Shown piece after piece: positions 1 through 7,344 of a DNA stretch of 64,000 nt. A program made the position numbers and the translations under genes. The stretch's first letter is position 1; the number at the start of each line of letters is the position of its first letter. Source of the DNA: Aphanothece cf. minutissima CCALA 015 (GTDB lineage Bacteria > Cyanobacteriota > Cyanobacteriia > PCC-6307 > Cyanobiaceae); contig PVWP01000009.1 of NCBI GenBank assembly GCA_003003925.1, forward strand, positions 1 to 64,000. Direction: 5' to 3'. The notes beneath the pieces were generated by a model. The model was not told the origin of the DNA, searched no databases, and worked only from the letters and a program-made list of their open reading frames with translations.

Positions 1-74
1 TCGCGCTTGAGCCAGTCGTCGAGGACGTCGAACCATCCACGGGTGGCAGGGGCGCGCCCCAGGGCGATCGTCAT
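1..74 (-). CDS. psbD: Photosystem II D2 reaction-centre protein, N-terminal fragment (cut by window edge)
   Basis: Only the first 24 codons lie in the window. Read from the ATG at 74, the peptide starts MTIALGRAP and continues with GWFDVLDDWLKR, the near-invariant N-terminus of the D2 protein that binds the photosystem II cofactors in the thylakoid membrane. The rest of the gene lies to the left of the window. It is divergent from ycf4, an arrangement often seen in picocyanobacteria. The match over 24 residues is close enough to be confident despite the truncation. Confidence 0.95.
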   Translation of the reverse strand, partial: MTIALGRAPATRGWFDVLDDWLKR

Positions 75-110
75 GGGTGAAAGCGGTGCGGAAGACCCGC
101 AGGGCTGTGG

Positions 111-129
111 GTTACCGGGGGATGGTAAC
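111..129. promoter_or_regulatory. Inverted repeat in the psbD-ycf4 divergent promoter region
   Basis: GTTACC (111-116) and GGTAAC (124-129) form a perfect 6-bp inverted repeat with a 7-base spacer. It sits 37 bp upstream of the psbD start and 99 bp upstream of ycf4, in the only non-coding stretch between the divergent genes. It could be a regulator site or a 5' UTR hairpin of psbD. No clear -35/-10 pair was recognised, so the function is inferred from position only. Confidence 0.3.
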
Positions 130-227
130 AACGTTGATCGGCCCGGCGCGCCGGGTGACATGGGCTGAAACTGACGCCTCCGGCACGCTTCGCGGCAGGA
201 TGGCGGCCCATCGCCCCCTCTTCCCGC

Positions 228-794
228 ATGGCTTCGCCCGGCGTCGCTTCCCCTTCGGCCGACGAGCAGGTGCTGGAGCAGCCGGTGCTCGGCTCCCGGC
301 GTCTCTCCAACCTGCTGGTGGCCGCGGCCGTGAGCATCGGTGGGATCGGCTTCGTGCTCACCAGCGCCTCCAGCCGGTTCGGCCGCGACCTGCTGCCCAT
401 CGGCCACCCCGCCGCCCTGGTCTGGGTGCCCCAGGGGCTGGTCATGGGGCTCTACGGGGTGGCGGCCCTGTTGCTGGCCACCTATCTGTGGCTGGTGATC
501 AGCATCGATGTGGGCTCTGGCCTCAACCGTTTCGATCGGAAGGCCGGCGAGGCTCGCATCAGCCGCCGAGGCTTCCGAAAGCTGATCGAGGTGGTGATCC
601 CCCTGCGGGAGATCCAGGCGGTCAAGGTGGAGGTGCGCGACGGCCTCAGCCCCCAGCGACGCCTGGCCCTGCGGGTACAGGGCCGGCGGGACATGCCCCT
701 GACCCGGGTGGGCGAGCCCATGCCCCTGGCGGATCTGGAGCTGGCAGGAGCGCGCCTGGCCCGTTTCCTGGGCGTCCCCCTGGAGGGTCTCTGA
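228..794 (+). CDS. ycf4: Photosystem I assembly protein Ycf4
   Basis: 188 residues, the usual size for Ycf4, a thylakoid membrane protein that scaffolds photosystem I assembly. Two hydrophobic segments (about residues 29-48 and 68-90) form the membrane hairpin, followed by a soluble C-terminal domain with the family-type stretch [20 protein letters not shown] and [16 protein letters not shown]. The ATG at 228 is the first start that leaves the hydrophobic hairpin intact. It is followed after 2 bases by the cyclophilin gene, so the two are probably co-transcribed. The divergent psbD neighbour supports the call. Confidence 0.93.
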   Translation: MASPGVASPSADEQVLEQPVLGSRRLSNLLVAAAVSIGGIGFVLTSASSRFGRDLLPIGHPAALVWVPQGLVMGLYGVAALLLATYLWLVISIDVGSGLNRFDRKAGEARISRRGFRKLIEVVIPLREIQAVKVEVRDGLSPQRRLALRVQGRRDMPLTRVGEPMPLADLELAGARLARFLGVPLEGL

Positions 795-796
795 CG

Positions 797-1528
797 ATGG
801 GAACCGCCACGAAAGCCGCCGGCCTCGGCTGGCACCTGCTGCTGCTGGTGCTGCTCGGCCTGACGCCCCTCGGCCTGTCGGCCTGCGCCGCCGACAGCGG
901 CAACCGACCCATGGGCTGCGAGGCGGCCACCACCCCCTGCCTCAAGGGCACGGCCGTGGTGGCGATGGAGACCAGCAAGGGGCCGGTGGAGCTGACCCTC
1001 GATGGGGCGGCGGCGCCGCTCACGGCCGGCAACTTCGTCGATCTCGTCCGCCGGGGCGTCTACAACGGCACGGTCTTCCACCGGGTGGTGCGGGAACCGG
1101 TCCCGTTCGTGGTACAGGGCGGTGACCCCAGCAGCGCCGATCCCAAGGTGCCCGCCAGCGACTACGGCTCGGGCGGCTTCGTCGATCCGGCCAGTGGCGA
1201 ATCCCGGCGCATTCCCCTGGAGCTCAAGCTCGAGGGCGACCAGGAACCCCGCTACGGGGAACAGATCACCTCTCCGACCGCCACCCGCCAGCTGGCCCTC
1301 AGCCACGAGCGCGGCGCCGTGGCCATGGCCCGCTCGAACGATCCCAATTCGGCCAGTGCCCAGTTCTATGTGGCCCTGCAGGCGTTGCCCGAGCTGGACG
1401 GCCGCTACGCCGTGTTCGGCCGGGTCAGCAAGGGGATGGACGTGATCGACCGGATCCAGCAGGGGGACAAGCTGATCCGGGCCCGGGTGATCGAGGGCGG
1501 CACACTGGTGCAGAGCACGAAGCCCTGA
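797..1528 (+). CDS. Lipoprotein cyclophilin-type peptidyl-prolyl cis-trans isomerase
   Basis: 243 residues from the ATG at 797, which lies 2 bases after the ycf4 stop; the frame stays open upstream but that part is out of keeping with the family. The N-terminus is a signal peptide ending in a lipobox LSAC with Cys30, so the product is probably a lipid-anchored protein facing the periplasm or thylakoid lumen. The cyclophilin fold follows, with AAPLTAGNFVDLVRRGVYNG, FHRVV, VQGGDP, an inserted loop of about 50 residues typical of cyanobacterial versions, then MARSNDPNSASAQFYV and FGRVSKGMDVIDRI. It accelerates proline isomerisation during folding of exported proteins. The exact client is not visible. 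Confidence 0.9.
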   Translation: MGTATKAAGLGWHLLLLVLLGLTPLGLSACAADSGNRPMGCEAATTPCLKGTAVVAMETSKGPVELTLDGAAAPLTAGNFVDLVRRGVYNGTVFHRVVREPVPFVVQGGDPSSADPKVPASDYGSGGFVDPASGESRRIPLELKLEGDQEPRYGEQITSPTATRQLALSHERGAVAMARSNDPNSASAQFYVALQALPELDGRYAVFGRVSKGMDVIDRIQQGDKLIRARVIEGGTLVQSTKP

Positions 1529-1561
1529 GGCCGCTCCGGCCGCAACCGGCCTGGCCTCAGG
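1524..1561. terminator. Bidirectional hairpin between cyclophilin gene and ilvH
   Basis: CCTGAGGCC (1524-1532) and GGCCTCAGG (1553-1561) form a perfect 9-bp inverted repeat, with a second inner GC-rich stem. It spans both stop codons of these convergent genes, a position expected for a shared terminator. There is no T-tract, so the terminating role is inferred from geometry. Confidence 0.5.
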
Positions 1562-2087
1562 CAGGAACCCGCTTGTCGGAAACGGTGGCCTTGAGCAGTT
1601 CGGTGTTCACCCCCGAGGCCCGCTCCAGCGCCACCTTGCCCGTGCGGGCGATCTCAAGGATCCCGTAGTTCTCGAGCAGGCGTTCCAGGGCCACCAGCTT
1701 GCCCGGGTCGCCCACCACCTCGAGGGTGAGGGCGTCGTCGGCCACGTCCACCACCTTGGCCCGGAACACCTGCACCAGATCGAAGATGGCGCCCCGGTTC
1801 TCCGCCGGTGCCGCCACCTTCAGCAGCATCAGTTCGCGCTCCACGGCGGGAATGGTGGAGAGATCGATGACGCCGAGCACGTTGATCAGCTTGTTGAGCT
1901 GCTTGGTCATCTGCTCCAGGGTGCGGTCGTCCCCTTCCACCACCATGGTGAGCCGGGACATGCCGCGGTGCTCGGCCGGCCCCACCGCCAGGCTCTCGAT
2001 GTTGAAGCCGCGCCGGGCGAACAGACCGGAGATGCGGCTGAGGGCCCCCGATTCGTCTTCCACCAGCACCGAGAGGGTGTGCTTCAT
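1557..2087 (-). CDS. ilvH: Acetolactate synthase small (regulatory) subunit
   Basis: 176 residues, normal family length. The N-terminal ACT domain starts [20 protein letters not shown] and continues [13 protein letters not shown]; it binds valine and gives feedback control of the large subunit IlvB. The C-terminal ALS small-subunit domain includes [10 protein letters not shown] and the typical [11 protein letters not shown] and [10 protein letters not shown] segments. The enzyme makes acetolactate or acetohydroxybutyrate in branched-chain amino acid synthesis. It is convergent with the cyclophilin gene; the large subunit gene is not in the window, as is usual in cyanobacteria where the two are unlinked. 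Confidence 0.96.
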   Translation of the reverse strand: MKHTLSVLVEDESGALSRISGLFARRGFNIESLAVGPAEHRGMSRLTMVVEGDDRTLEQMTKQLNKLINVLGVIDLSTIPAVERELMLLKVAAPAENRGAIFDLVQVFRAKVVDVADDALTLEVVGDPGKLVALERLLENYGILEIARTGKVALERASGVNTELLKATVSDKRVPA

Positions 2088-2175
2088 GTCGGGGTCGGGA
2101 GCGGGGTGCGGCGGGGGACCGGAACGGCGACCGGGATGGTCCTCCCAAAACTACGCGCCGGGGTGGGCCGTGCCG

Positions 2176-3150
2176 TCATCCGGCCCCCAGGCGCTCCAGC
2201 CAGGGGAGCACGGCGTCGTGGAAGGCGGCGGGGGTCTCGTCGTGGGGGCAGTGGCCGCACCGGGCGATCACATGCAGGACGAGGTCGCTGCGCAGCCCGA
2301 GGCACTGCCGGGCCACCTCCACCGGCACCAGCCGGTCCTGGCCCCCCCAGACCAGCAGGGTGGGCCGCCCCGGCCGCTGCAGCAGCGAGACGGCCGTGGC
2401 CCGGTGCGGCCGCAGGGCCATGCCGATGCTCATCGCCCGCAGGGCGCGCACCGCCCCGGGGCGGCGGGCGGGGCGGGCGATCACCCGGCGCAGCTCCTGG
2501 TCACCGATCACCGGGTGGCGGTAGGCCGACTGGATGCCCAGGTCGAGCAGGGGGGAATGGGCCAGCAGGGGCACCAACAGTTCCAGGGGCAGCAGCCGCA
2601 GCAGCAGCCGGATCCCACCCCGCTTCAGCCGCCGCCGCCAGGGCCGGCGGCGGGGTGGACGCCGCTGGGCCATCAGCAGGCTGGGGTCGGGGAGGGGTGC
2701 CGCCACCACGGCCCGCACCCAGGTGGGGAAGAACACGCTGCAGGTGAGGGCCACCAGGCCGCCGAGGGAATGGCCCACCAGCACCGCCGGCCCGCCCACC
2801 ACCTCTCCCAGGAACGCCCGCACCTGGCGGGCCCAGAGACGGTTGTCGAGGGCCTGATGGGGATGGGGCCCCGGCTGGCTGGAGGCGCCGAAGCCGATCA
2901 GGTCGAGCCCGTAGACGCACCAGCCCGCCGCCGCCAGGGCACCGGCGTTGCGGCGCCAGTGGCCGCTGCCGGCCCCGAAGCCGTGCAGCAGCACCACGGC
3001 CGGCCGGTCGGTGTTCCCGAGGCGGCGCCAGTGGCAGCCGTGGCCGATCCAGTGCCAGACGGCGTGCTCCCCCCAGTCGGCCCCCTCCGGCGAGGGGATC
3101 TCCCCGGAGGCAGGCTGGGGGTCGGCGGACGACACCGATGGCTGGGGCAA
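2176..3150 (-). CDS. Alpha/beta-fold hydrolase
   Basis: Up to 324 residues. The core shows the oxyanion region LLHGFGAGSGHWRRN, the nucleophile elbow GHSLGG, the acid region LLVWGGQDRLVP and a late catalytic His in RCGHCPHDETP. An arginine-rich cap region (RRPPRRRPWRRR) sits after the nucleophile. Members of this group in cyanobacteria and plastids are often called pheophytinase- or haloperoxidase-like, but the substrate cannot be read from sequence. No ATG is available: TTG at 3150 or GTG at 3135 are the possible starts. Its start lies only 10 bp from the divergent trm1 start. Confidence 0.8.
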   Translation of the reverse strand: MPQPSVSSADPQPASGEIPSPEGADWGEHAVWHWIGHGCHWRRLGNTDRPAVVLLHGFGAGSGHWRRNAGALAAAGWCVYGLDLIGFGASSQPGPHPHQALDNRLWARQVRAFLGEVVGGPAVLVGHSLGGLVALTCSVFFPTWVRAVVAAPLPDPSLLMAQRRPPRRRPWRRRLKRGGIRLLLRLLPLELLVPLLAHSPLLDLGIQSAYRHPVIGDQELRRVIARPARRPGAVRALRAMSIGMALRPHRATAVSLLQRPGRPTLLVWGGQDRLVPVEVARQCLGLRSDLVLHVIARCGHCPHDETPAAFHDAVLPWLERLGAG

Positions 3151-3160
3151 GGATCCGGAC

Positions 3161-4324
3161 GTGAGCGGACCTGATCACTATTGCGAAGGGGCGGCCGTGC
3201 TGGAGACCGGTGACGGCTTCTTCCGGCCCGCCTCCCGGCCCGCCAGGGACGTCGGCGTGCTGCTGGTCCGGAGCCTGGCCGCCATGGCGGCGGGCGGGCC
3301 CGTGCGGGTGCTCGACGGGATGGCGGGCTGCGGCATCCGGGCCCTCCGCTACGGGCTGGAGGGCGGGGCCACGGCGGTGTGGGCCAACGACGCCGACCCC
3401 GACCGGCTGCCGCTGCTGGAGCGGAACCTCGCCCGGCTGCCGGCGGGGGTGGAGCGGCAGCTGGGCACGGCCACGGCCCAGCAGCTGCTGGCGGGCTGCC
3501 TGGTCGAGGGCCGCCGCTTCGAGCTGGTGGATCTGGACGCCTTCGGCTGTCCCGCCGCCCTGGTGCCCCTGGCCCTGGAGGCGGTGGCCTTCGGCGGGGT
3601 GCTCTACCTGGCCAGCACCGATGGACGCTCGGCCACGGGTCACGACCGCCGGGCGGCGCTGCGCCGTTTCGGGGCCGCCGCCCGGGCCCACCCCGCCAGC
3701 TGGGAGATCGCCCTGCGTCTGCAGCTGGGGCTGCTGGCCCGGACCGCCTGGGCGATGGGCCGGGGCCTCACCCCCCTGCTGAGCTTCAGTGAAGGCCGGG
3801 CCTTCCGCACCGCCGTGCGGCTGGAGCGCCATCCCGCCCCCGGCGAGGAGGGGCATCTGGGCCTGGTGGCCCACTGCCACGGCTGCGGGGACCAGCAGGT
3901 GCAGAGCCTGGGACGGCTGGGGCGGTGGCGGCCCTGCGGCTGCCCCGCGATCTCCGCTGAGGGCCCGCCCCTGGCGGTGAGCGGGCCCCTTTGGATCGGC
4001 CCCCTCCAGGATCCCGCCACGCTCACGACCATGCTCCAGGAGGCCGAGGTCGGCGGCGCCCATCTCGACCGCCCGGGCCGGCGGCTGCTGGAGCGGCTCC
4101 GGGCCGATCCGGCCGCCACCCCCCGCTGCTGGCCCGTGGACGCCATCGCCCGCCATCTGGGCCAGGGGCCCCCGCCGCTGGCGGACCTGGTGGCGGCCCT
4201 GACGGTCCAGGGGTTCGCCGCCGCCGCCAGCGGCGTGATGGCCGGCCAGCTGCGCAGCGAGGCCCCCTGGCCCGTGATCGTGGCGACGGCCAAGGGACTG
4301 GCGGCCGCGACGGCTGCTAGATAG
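3161..4324 (+). CDS. trm1: tRNA (guanine-N2)-dimethyltransferase, Trm1 type
   Basis: 387 residues from the GTG at 3161. The N-terminus [18 protein letters not shown] resembles the NFYEG..SVFYNP region of Trm1. SAM motif I is [30 protein letters not shown] and [12 protein letters not shown] match the following methyltransferase motifs. A cysteine cluster HCHGCG ... CGCP around residues 243-270 fits the zinc-binding region. The enzyme dimethylates G26 of tRNA. Trm1 is mainly archaeal and eukaryotic, with rare bacterial occurrence that includes cyanobacteria and Aquifex, so its presence is expected here but uncommon in bacteria overall. Confidence 0.85.
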   Translation: MSGPDHYCEGAAVLETGDGFFRPASRPARDVGVLLVRSLAAMAAGGPVRVLDGMAGCGIRALRYGLEGGATAVWANDADPDRLPLLERNLARLPAGVERQLGTATAQQLLAGCLVEGRRFELVDLDAFGCPAALVPLALEAVAFGGVLYLASTDGRSATGHDRRAALRRFGAAARAHPASWEIALRLQLGLLARTAWAMGRGLTPLLSFSEGRAFRTAVRLERHPAPGEEGHLGLVAHCHGCGDQQVQSLGRLGRWRPCGCPAISAEGPPLAVSGPLWIGPLQDPATLTTMLQEAEVGGAHLDRPGRRLLERLRADPAATPRCWPVDAIARHLGQGPPPLADLVAALTVQGFAAAASGVMAGQLRSEAPWPVIVATAKGLAAATAAR

Positions 4325-4350
4325 GTACCCCGTTCCCCCCTGTCCGGGCC

Positions 4351-4449
4351 ATGGCCTCTGAAATCTTCGGCACCGCCGCCATCTTCTGGGTGCTGATCCC
4401 CGTCGGCCTGGCGGGCGGCGCGCTGCTGCTCAAGCTTCTGAACGACTGA
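4351..4449 (+). CDS. petM: Cytochrome b6f complex subunit VII (PetM)
   Basis: A 32-residue reading frame, [20 protein letters not shown] followed by [12 protein letters not shown], made of one transmembrane helix with a short charged end. It closely resembles PetM of picocyanobacteria, a small stabilising subunit of the cytochrome b6f complex in the thylakoid membrane. It lies between trm1 and ycf39, and the petM-ycf39 order is conserved in marine Synechococcus and Prochlorococcus. Too short for most gene finders, but the match is nearly full length. Confidence 0.92.
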   Translation: MASEIFGTAAIFWVLIPVGLAGGALLLKLLND

Positions 4450-4514
4450 AACGCCCGGATCGCGCCGGCGCCGGACGCACCACTAGGCTCAGCCCGCTTC
4501 CTTTGCTGGGGTCC

Positions 4515-5477
4515 ATGAAGGTTCTTGTCATCGGCGGAACAGGAACCCTCGGTCGCCAGATCGCCCGTCGCGCCCTCGATGCGGGCCATGTCGTGCGATG
4601 CATGGTGCGATCACCCCGCAAGGCGGCCTTCCTGCAGGAGTGGGGCTGCGACCTCACCCGCGGTGACCTGCTGGAGCCCGACAGCCTCGACTACGCCCTC
4701 GAGGGCCAGGAGGCGGTGATCGATGCCGCCACGGCCCGGGCCACCGATGGCGGCAGCGCCTACGACATCGACTGGGCCGGCAAGCAGAACCTGTTCGCGG
4801 CCTGCGGCCGGGCCGGGCTCCGCCGCCTGGTGTTCATCTCGCTGCTGGATGCGGCCCGCCACCGCAGCGTGCCGCTGATGGACATCAAGGCCTGCACGGA
4901 GGACTGGCTCGAGGCCTCCGACCTCGACTACACGATCCTGCGCTGCGTCGCCTTCATGCAGGGCCTGATCAGCCAGTTCGCCATTCCCGTGCTGGAGAGC
5001 CAGACCGTCTGGGTGAGCGGAGCCCCGACCCCGATCGCCTACATGAACACCCAGGATGTGGCGCGCTTTGCCGTGGCCGCCCTGGAGCGGCCGGAGACGG
5101 TCCGGCAGGCCTTCCCCGTCGTCGGTCCCCGGGCCTGGACCACCGGGGAGATCACCCAGCTCTGCGAGCGCTACAGCGGCCGTGAGGCCCGGGTGTTCCG
5201 GGTGCCGCCGGTGCTGCTGCGGCTGATGCAGGCGATCACCAGCTTCTTTGAAGCCAGCCTGAACGTGGCCGAGCGCCTCGCCTTCGCGGAGGTGGTGGGG
5301 GGCGGCGAGGCCCTCACGGCGCCGATGGAGGCCAGCTACGCCGCCTTCGGCCTTGAAGAAGCCGAGACCACCCGTCTGGAGGACTACCTCAAGGAGTACT
5401 ACGACACGATCCTGCGGCGCCTGCGGGAGATGGAGTCGGACCTCGACAAGGAAGCCAAGAAGAAGCTGCCCTTCTGA
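4515..5477 (+). CDS. ycf39: NAD(P)-binding photosystem II assembly factor Ycf39
   Basis: 320 residues from the ATG at 4515; a TTG four codons upstream is also open but the ATG begins the conserved MKVLVIGGTGTLGRQIARRA. The glycine motif GGTGTLG marks the Rossmann fold of the atypical short-chain dehydrogenase/NmrA group. VISLLDA-type and CTEDWLEASDLDYTILR segments match Ycf39, which with high-light-inducible proteins helps deliver chlorophyll to newly made D1. The C-terminal LKEYYDTILRRLREMESDLD is also family-like. It follows petM by 65 bp. Confidence 0.93.
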   Translation: MKVLVIGGTGTLGRQIARRALDAGHVVRCMVRSPRKAAFLQEWGCDLTRGDLLEPDSLDYALEGQEAVIDAATARATDGGSAYDIDWAGKQNLFAACGRAGLRRLVFISLLDAARHRSVPLMDIKACTEDWLEASDLDYTILRCVAFMQGLISQFAIPVLESQTVWVSGAPTPIAYMNTQDVARFAVAALERPETVRQAFPVVGPRAWTTGEITQLCERYSGREARVFRVPPVLLRLMQAITSFFEASLNVAERLAFAEVVGGGEALTAPMEASYAAFGLEEAETTRLEDYLKEYYDTILRRLREMESDLDKEAKKKLPF

Positions 5478-5527
5478 GCACCCGGCCCGCCAGTTCGTGT
5501 GTACTATTGCAGCGTTTGGCGGCGGCC

Positions 5528-5746
5528 ATGGCGATTTCCCAGATCAAGAACCTGCAGCGGCGTCTGGCCAACCTGGAGGAAGAGGCGATCGCCGAGCTCA
5601 CCCGTGCCTGCGGCCACGAGCTCTGGGCTTCCCTGGGCTTCGATGCCTTCGACAGCCTCGAGGATCCCGACCGTCGCGCCCGGGCCAACTACTACTACGG
5701 CCAGCTGCAGACCGTCAGGGAGCTGAAGGACGCCCTGACGGTCTGA
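5528..5746 (+). CDS. Conserved small protein of unknown function (72 aa)
   Basis: 72 residues from the ATG at 5528 (MAISQIKNLQRRLANLEEEA). The first half is helical and could form a coiled coil; the second half has FDAFDSLEDPDRRARANYYY. It looks like a small conserved picocyanobacterial protein but no function is recognised. Its 3' end overlaps that of the convergent pseudouridine synthase gene by 32 bp. Codon use is like its neighbours, which supports it as a real gene. Confidence 0.7.
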   Translation: MAISQIKNLQRRLANLEEEAIAELTRACGHELWASLGFDAFDSLEDPDRRARANYYYGQLQTVRELKDALTV

Positions 5747-6335
5747 GCAGCGCTCCCAGCCGCTCCCGCTCCACGGGACTGACGTCCCGCCAGATCCCCG
5801 GCTCCAGCCCGGCCAGGTCCAGGGGCGGGCCCCCATCCATCAGGTCGATCGCCGTCCGCACCAGGCGCAGGGTGGGCAGGCCCACCGCCGCGGTCATGCG
5901 CCGCACCTGCCGGTTGCGCCCTTCCCGCAGCTCCACCTCCAGCCACGCCGTCGGCACCCGCAGCCGGTGCCGGATCGGCGGATCCCGCTCCGGCAGTCCG
6001 GGGTCCTCCACCGCCCTGGCCCGGGCCGGCAGGGTGCGGCGTCCCTTCACCATCACCCCCCGGCGGAGGCCGTCGAGGGCCGCCTCGGTGAGGCTGCCCT
6101 CCACCTGCACCAGATAGCGGCGCCAGTGACCCCGGGCCGGATCGGTGAGCCTGGCCTGGAGACGGCCATCGTCGGTGAGCAGCAGCAGCCCTTCGCTGTC
6201 CGCATCCAGCCGGCCGGCGGCGTAGACATCGGGAACATCGATGTGATCCGCCAGGGTGCCCCAGGCGCTGCCCGGTTCGGGCCGGAACTGGCTGAGCACC
6301 CCGTAGGGCTTGTGGAAGAGCAGGGTGGTGCCCAC
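5715..6335 (-). CDS. Pseudouridine synthase, RluE/RsuA group
   Basis: 206 residues from a GTG at 6335 with AGGGGG just upstream. The motifs are FHKPYGVLSQF near the start, the catalytic-Asp motif AAGRLDADSEGLLLLT (Asp after RL), RRYLVQVEG, and LREGRNRQVRRMTAAVG in the second half. These define the RsuA/RluB/E/F family, which turns uridine into pseudouridine in ribosomal RNA. The lack of an S4 domain and the short length favour an RluE-like enzyme acting on 23S rRNA. The exact target is not determinable here. Confidence 0.88.
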   Translation of the reverse strand: MGTTLLFHKPYGVLSQFRPEPGSAWGTLADHIDVPDVYAAGRLDADSEGLLLLTDDGRLQARLTDPARGHWRRYLVQVEGSLTEAALDGLRRGVMVKGRRTLPARARAVEDPGLPERDPPIRHRLRVPTAWLEVELREGRNRQVRRMTAAVGLPTLRLVRTAIDLMDGGPPLDLAGLEPGIWRDVSPVERERLGALLRPSGRPSAP

Positions 6336-6347
6336 CGCCCCCTGCCG

Positions 6348-6437
6348 TCAGGAGCTTTCCCGCGCCCGCCAGAGGTTGACCACGCCGATCGAAATCAGCA
6401 GCAGGCCCAGATCCATCGCGATGGGGGGAAGGATCAT
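6348..6437 (-). CDS. Possible 29-residue single-helix membrane protein
   Basis: ATG at 6437 opens a 29-residue frame, MILPPIAMDLGLLLISIGVV then NLWRARESS: one hydrophobic helix with a basic end. Its stop is 12 bases upstream of the GTG of the pseudouridine synthase, with that gene's ribosome site in between, so the two could be translationally coupled. The size and shape recall small photosynthetic-complex subunits, but it does not match PetL, PetN, PsaM, PsbX or Psb30. It may be a real small gene or a leader peptide; no good ribosome site precedes it. Confidence 0.4.
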   Translation of the reverse strand: MILPPIAMDLGLLLISIGVVNLWRARESS

Positions 6438-6567
6438 GGGGAGCCGGGAGCGACAGGCGGGCTGACCCTATCGCTCCGGGACGGCCTGCGGGGGGCGGGC
6501 GCTGGGGTGGGGCGCGGTAGACGCCTAAGCTGGTGGTCTGTTGTTCTCCACAGGCCAGCCGTCCCGC

Positions 6568-6837
6568 ATGATCGAAACGTCCGGTGTGATCGAAAAGGAG
6601 CAGGGCAACGGGTTCTACCTCGTCACCCTCGAGCAGCCTGCCGGTCACCAGTGCCTCTGCCGGGCGGCGGGCAAGCTCACCAAGTTCCGGATCAAGCTTC
6701 TGGCCGGTGACAAGGTGCTGGTCGAGATCAGCCCCTACGACCTGACCCGCGGGCGCATCACCTACCGGGAACGCAATGCCGGCGCCACCGGCCCCCGGCC
6801 CGGCGGCAACCGTCCGGGCGGTCCCCGGCGCCGCTGA
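6568..6837 (+). CDS. infA: Translation initiation factor IF-1
   Basis: 89 residues from the ATG at 6568, close to the usual 70-87. One S1/OB-fold domain is seen: SGVIEKEQGNGFYLVTLE, then CLCRAAGKLTKFRIKLLAGD and VEISPYDLTRGRITYRER, followed by a glycine/arginine-rich tail (GPRPGGNRPGGPRRR) typical of picocyanobacterial versions. IF-1 binds the A site of the 30S subunit during initiation. It stands alone here rather than in the ribosomal protein operon. Confidence 0.93.
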   Translation: MIETSGVIEKEQGNGFYLVTLEQPAGHQCLCRAAGKLTKFRIKLLAGDKVLVEISPYDLTRGRITYRERNAGATGPRPGGNRPGGPRRR

Positions 6838-6856
6838 GCCCGGCTGGGTGGATCAG

Positions 6857-6912
6857 CTCTGGAGACTCCAGAGATCCGGGTAGATCAGGGTTCTGGAGAT
6901 TTCAGATCTCCA
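6857..6912. terminator. Two tandem hairpins between convergent infA and the 95-aa gene
   Basis: Hairpin 1: CTCTGGAG (6857-6864), one base, CTCCAGAG (6866-6873). Hairpin 2: TGGAGAT (6894-6900), 5-base loop, ATCTCCA (6906-6912). Both are perfect and fill the 81-bp gap between convergent genes. The position suggests a bidirectional terminator, though no T-tract follows either stem. The two hairpins share the word TGGAG/CTCCA, so alternative pairing between them is possible. Confidence 0.55.
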
Positions 6913-6918
6913 CAACCC

Positions 6919-7206
6919 TCAGATTTCCAGCAGTCCGTCCGTTTCCGGACGGCGGCCGAGGTGCAGGTCCCTTGGCACCATCAGCACGTTGGCCTGCAGC
7001 AGCTCGGGATGATCCTCGAGGGTGAGGAGCCATTCCCGGAACTCCTCGTTGATGGCGTAGCTGTCCTCGAAGAGTTCGCGGCCGTCGAGGGCGGCACGCC
7101 GGGCCAGGGCCCAGCAGACGGCGACGGTCAGACGGCGATGCACGGCCGCATCAAGGGGGGTATCAGAACCGTCGTGATCGCTGGCGTCGTCTCGTGGCCT
7201 GTCCAT
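6919..7206 (-). CDS. Conserved hypothetical protein (95 aa)
   Basis: 95 residues from the ATG at 7206 (MDRPRDDASDHD); an upstream in-frame start at 7281 would add 25 less conserved-looking residues. After an acidic, probably disordered N-terminus the protein has RRLTVAVCWALARRAALDGR and NEEFREWLLTLEDHPELLQA, then LMVPRDLHLGRRPETDGLLEI. No enzymatic motif or membrane segment is visible. It is probably a small picocyanobacterial protein of unknown role, convergent with infA. Confidence 0.6.
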   Translation of the reverse strand: MDRPRDDASDHDGSDTPLDAAVHRRLTVAVCWALARRAALDGRELFEDSYAINEEFREWLLTLEDHPELLQANVLMVPRDLHLGRRPETDGLLEI

Positions 7207-7344
7207 CGGGTTGATCTCGGTGGATGTCCTGTGGTGCCCACGTTGGCGGCTCGTGGGCGCAACGACGGTGTTGGTTGTCACATCGTTGCAGGAAATCGGG
7301 CTGCAACAGGCGAATCGAAGCCAAATGGAAGCCGATCCGCGGCG

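Noticed and set aside
2501..4156. Open frame of about 550 codons on the minus strand across trm1 and the hydrolase gene.
   Set aside because: It covers two genes with recognisable motifs on either strand and has a repetitive Gly/Pro/Arg composition.
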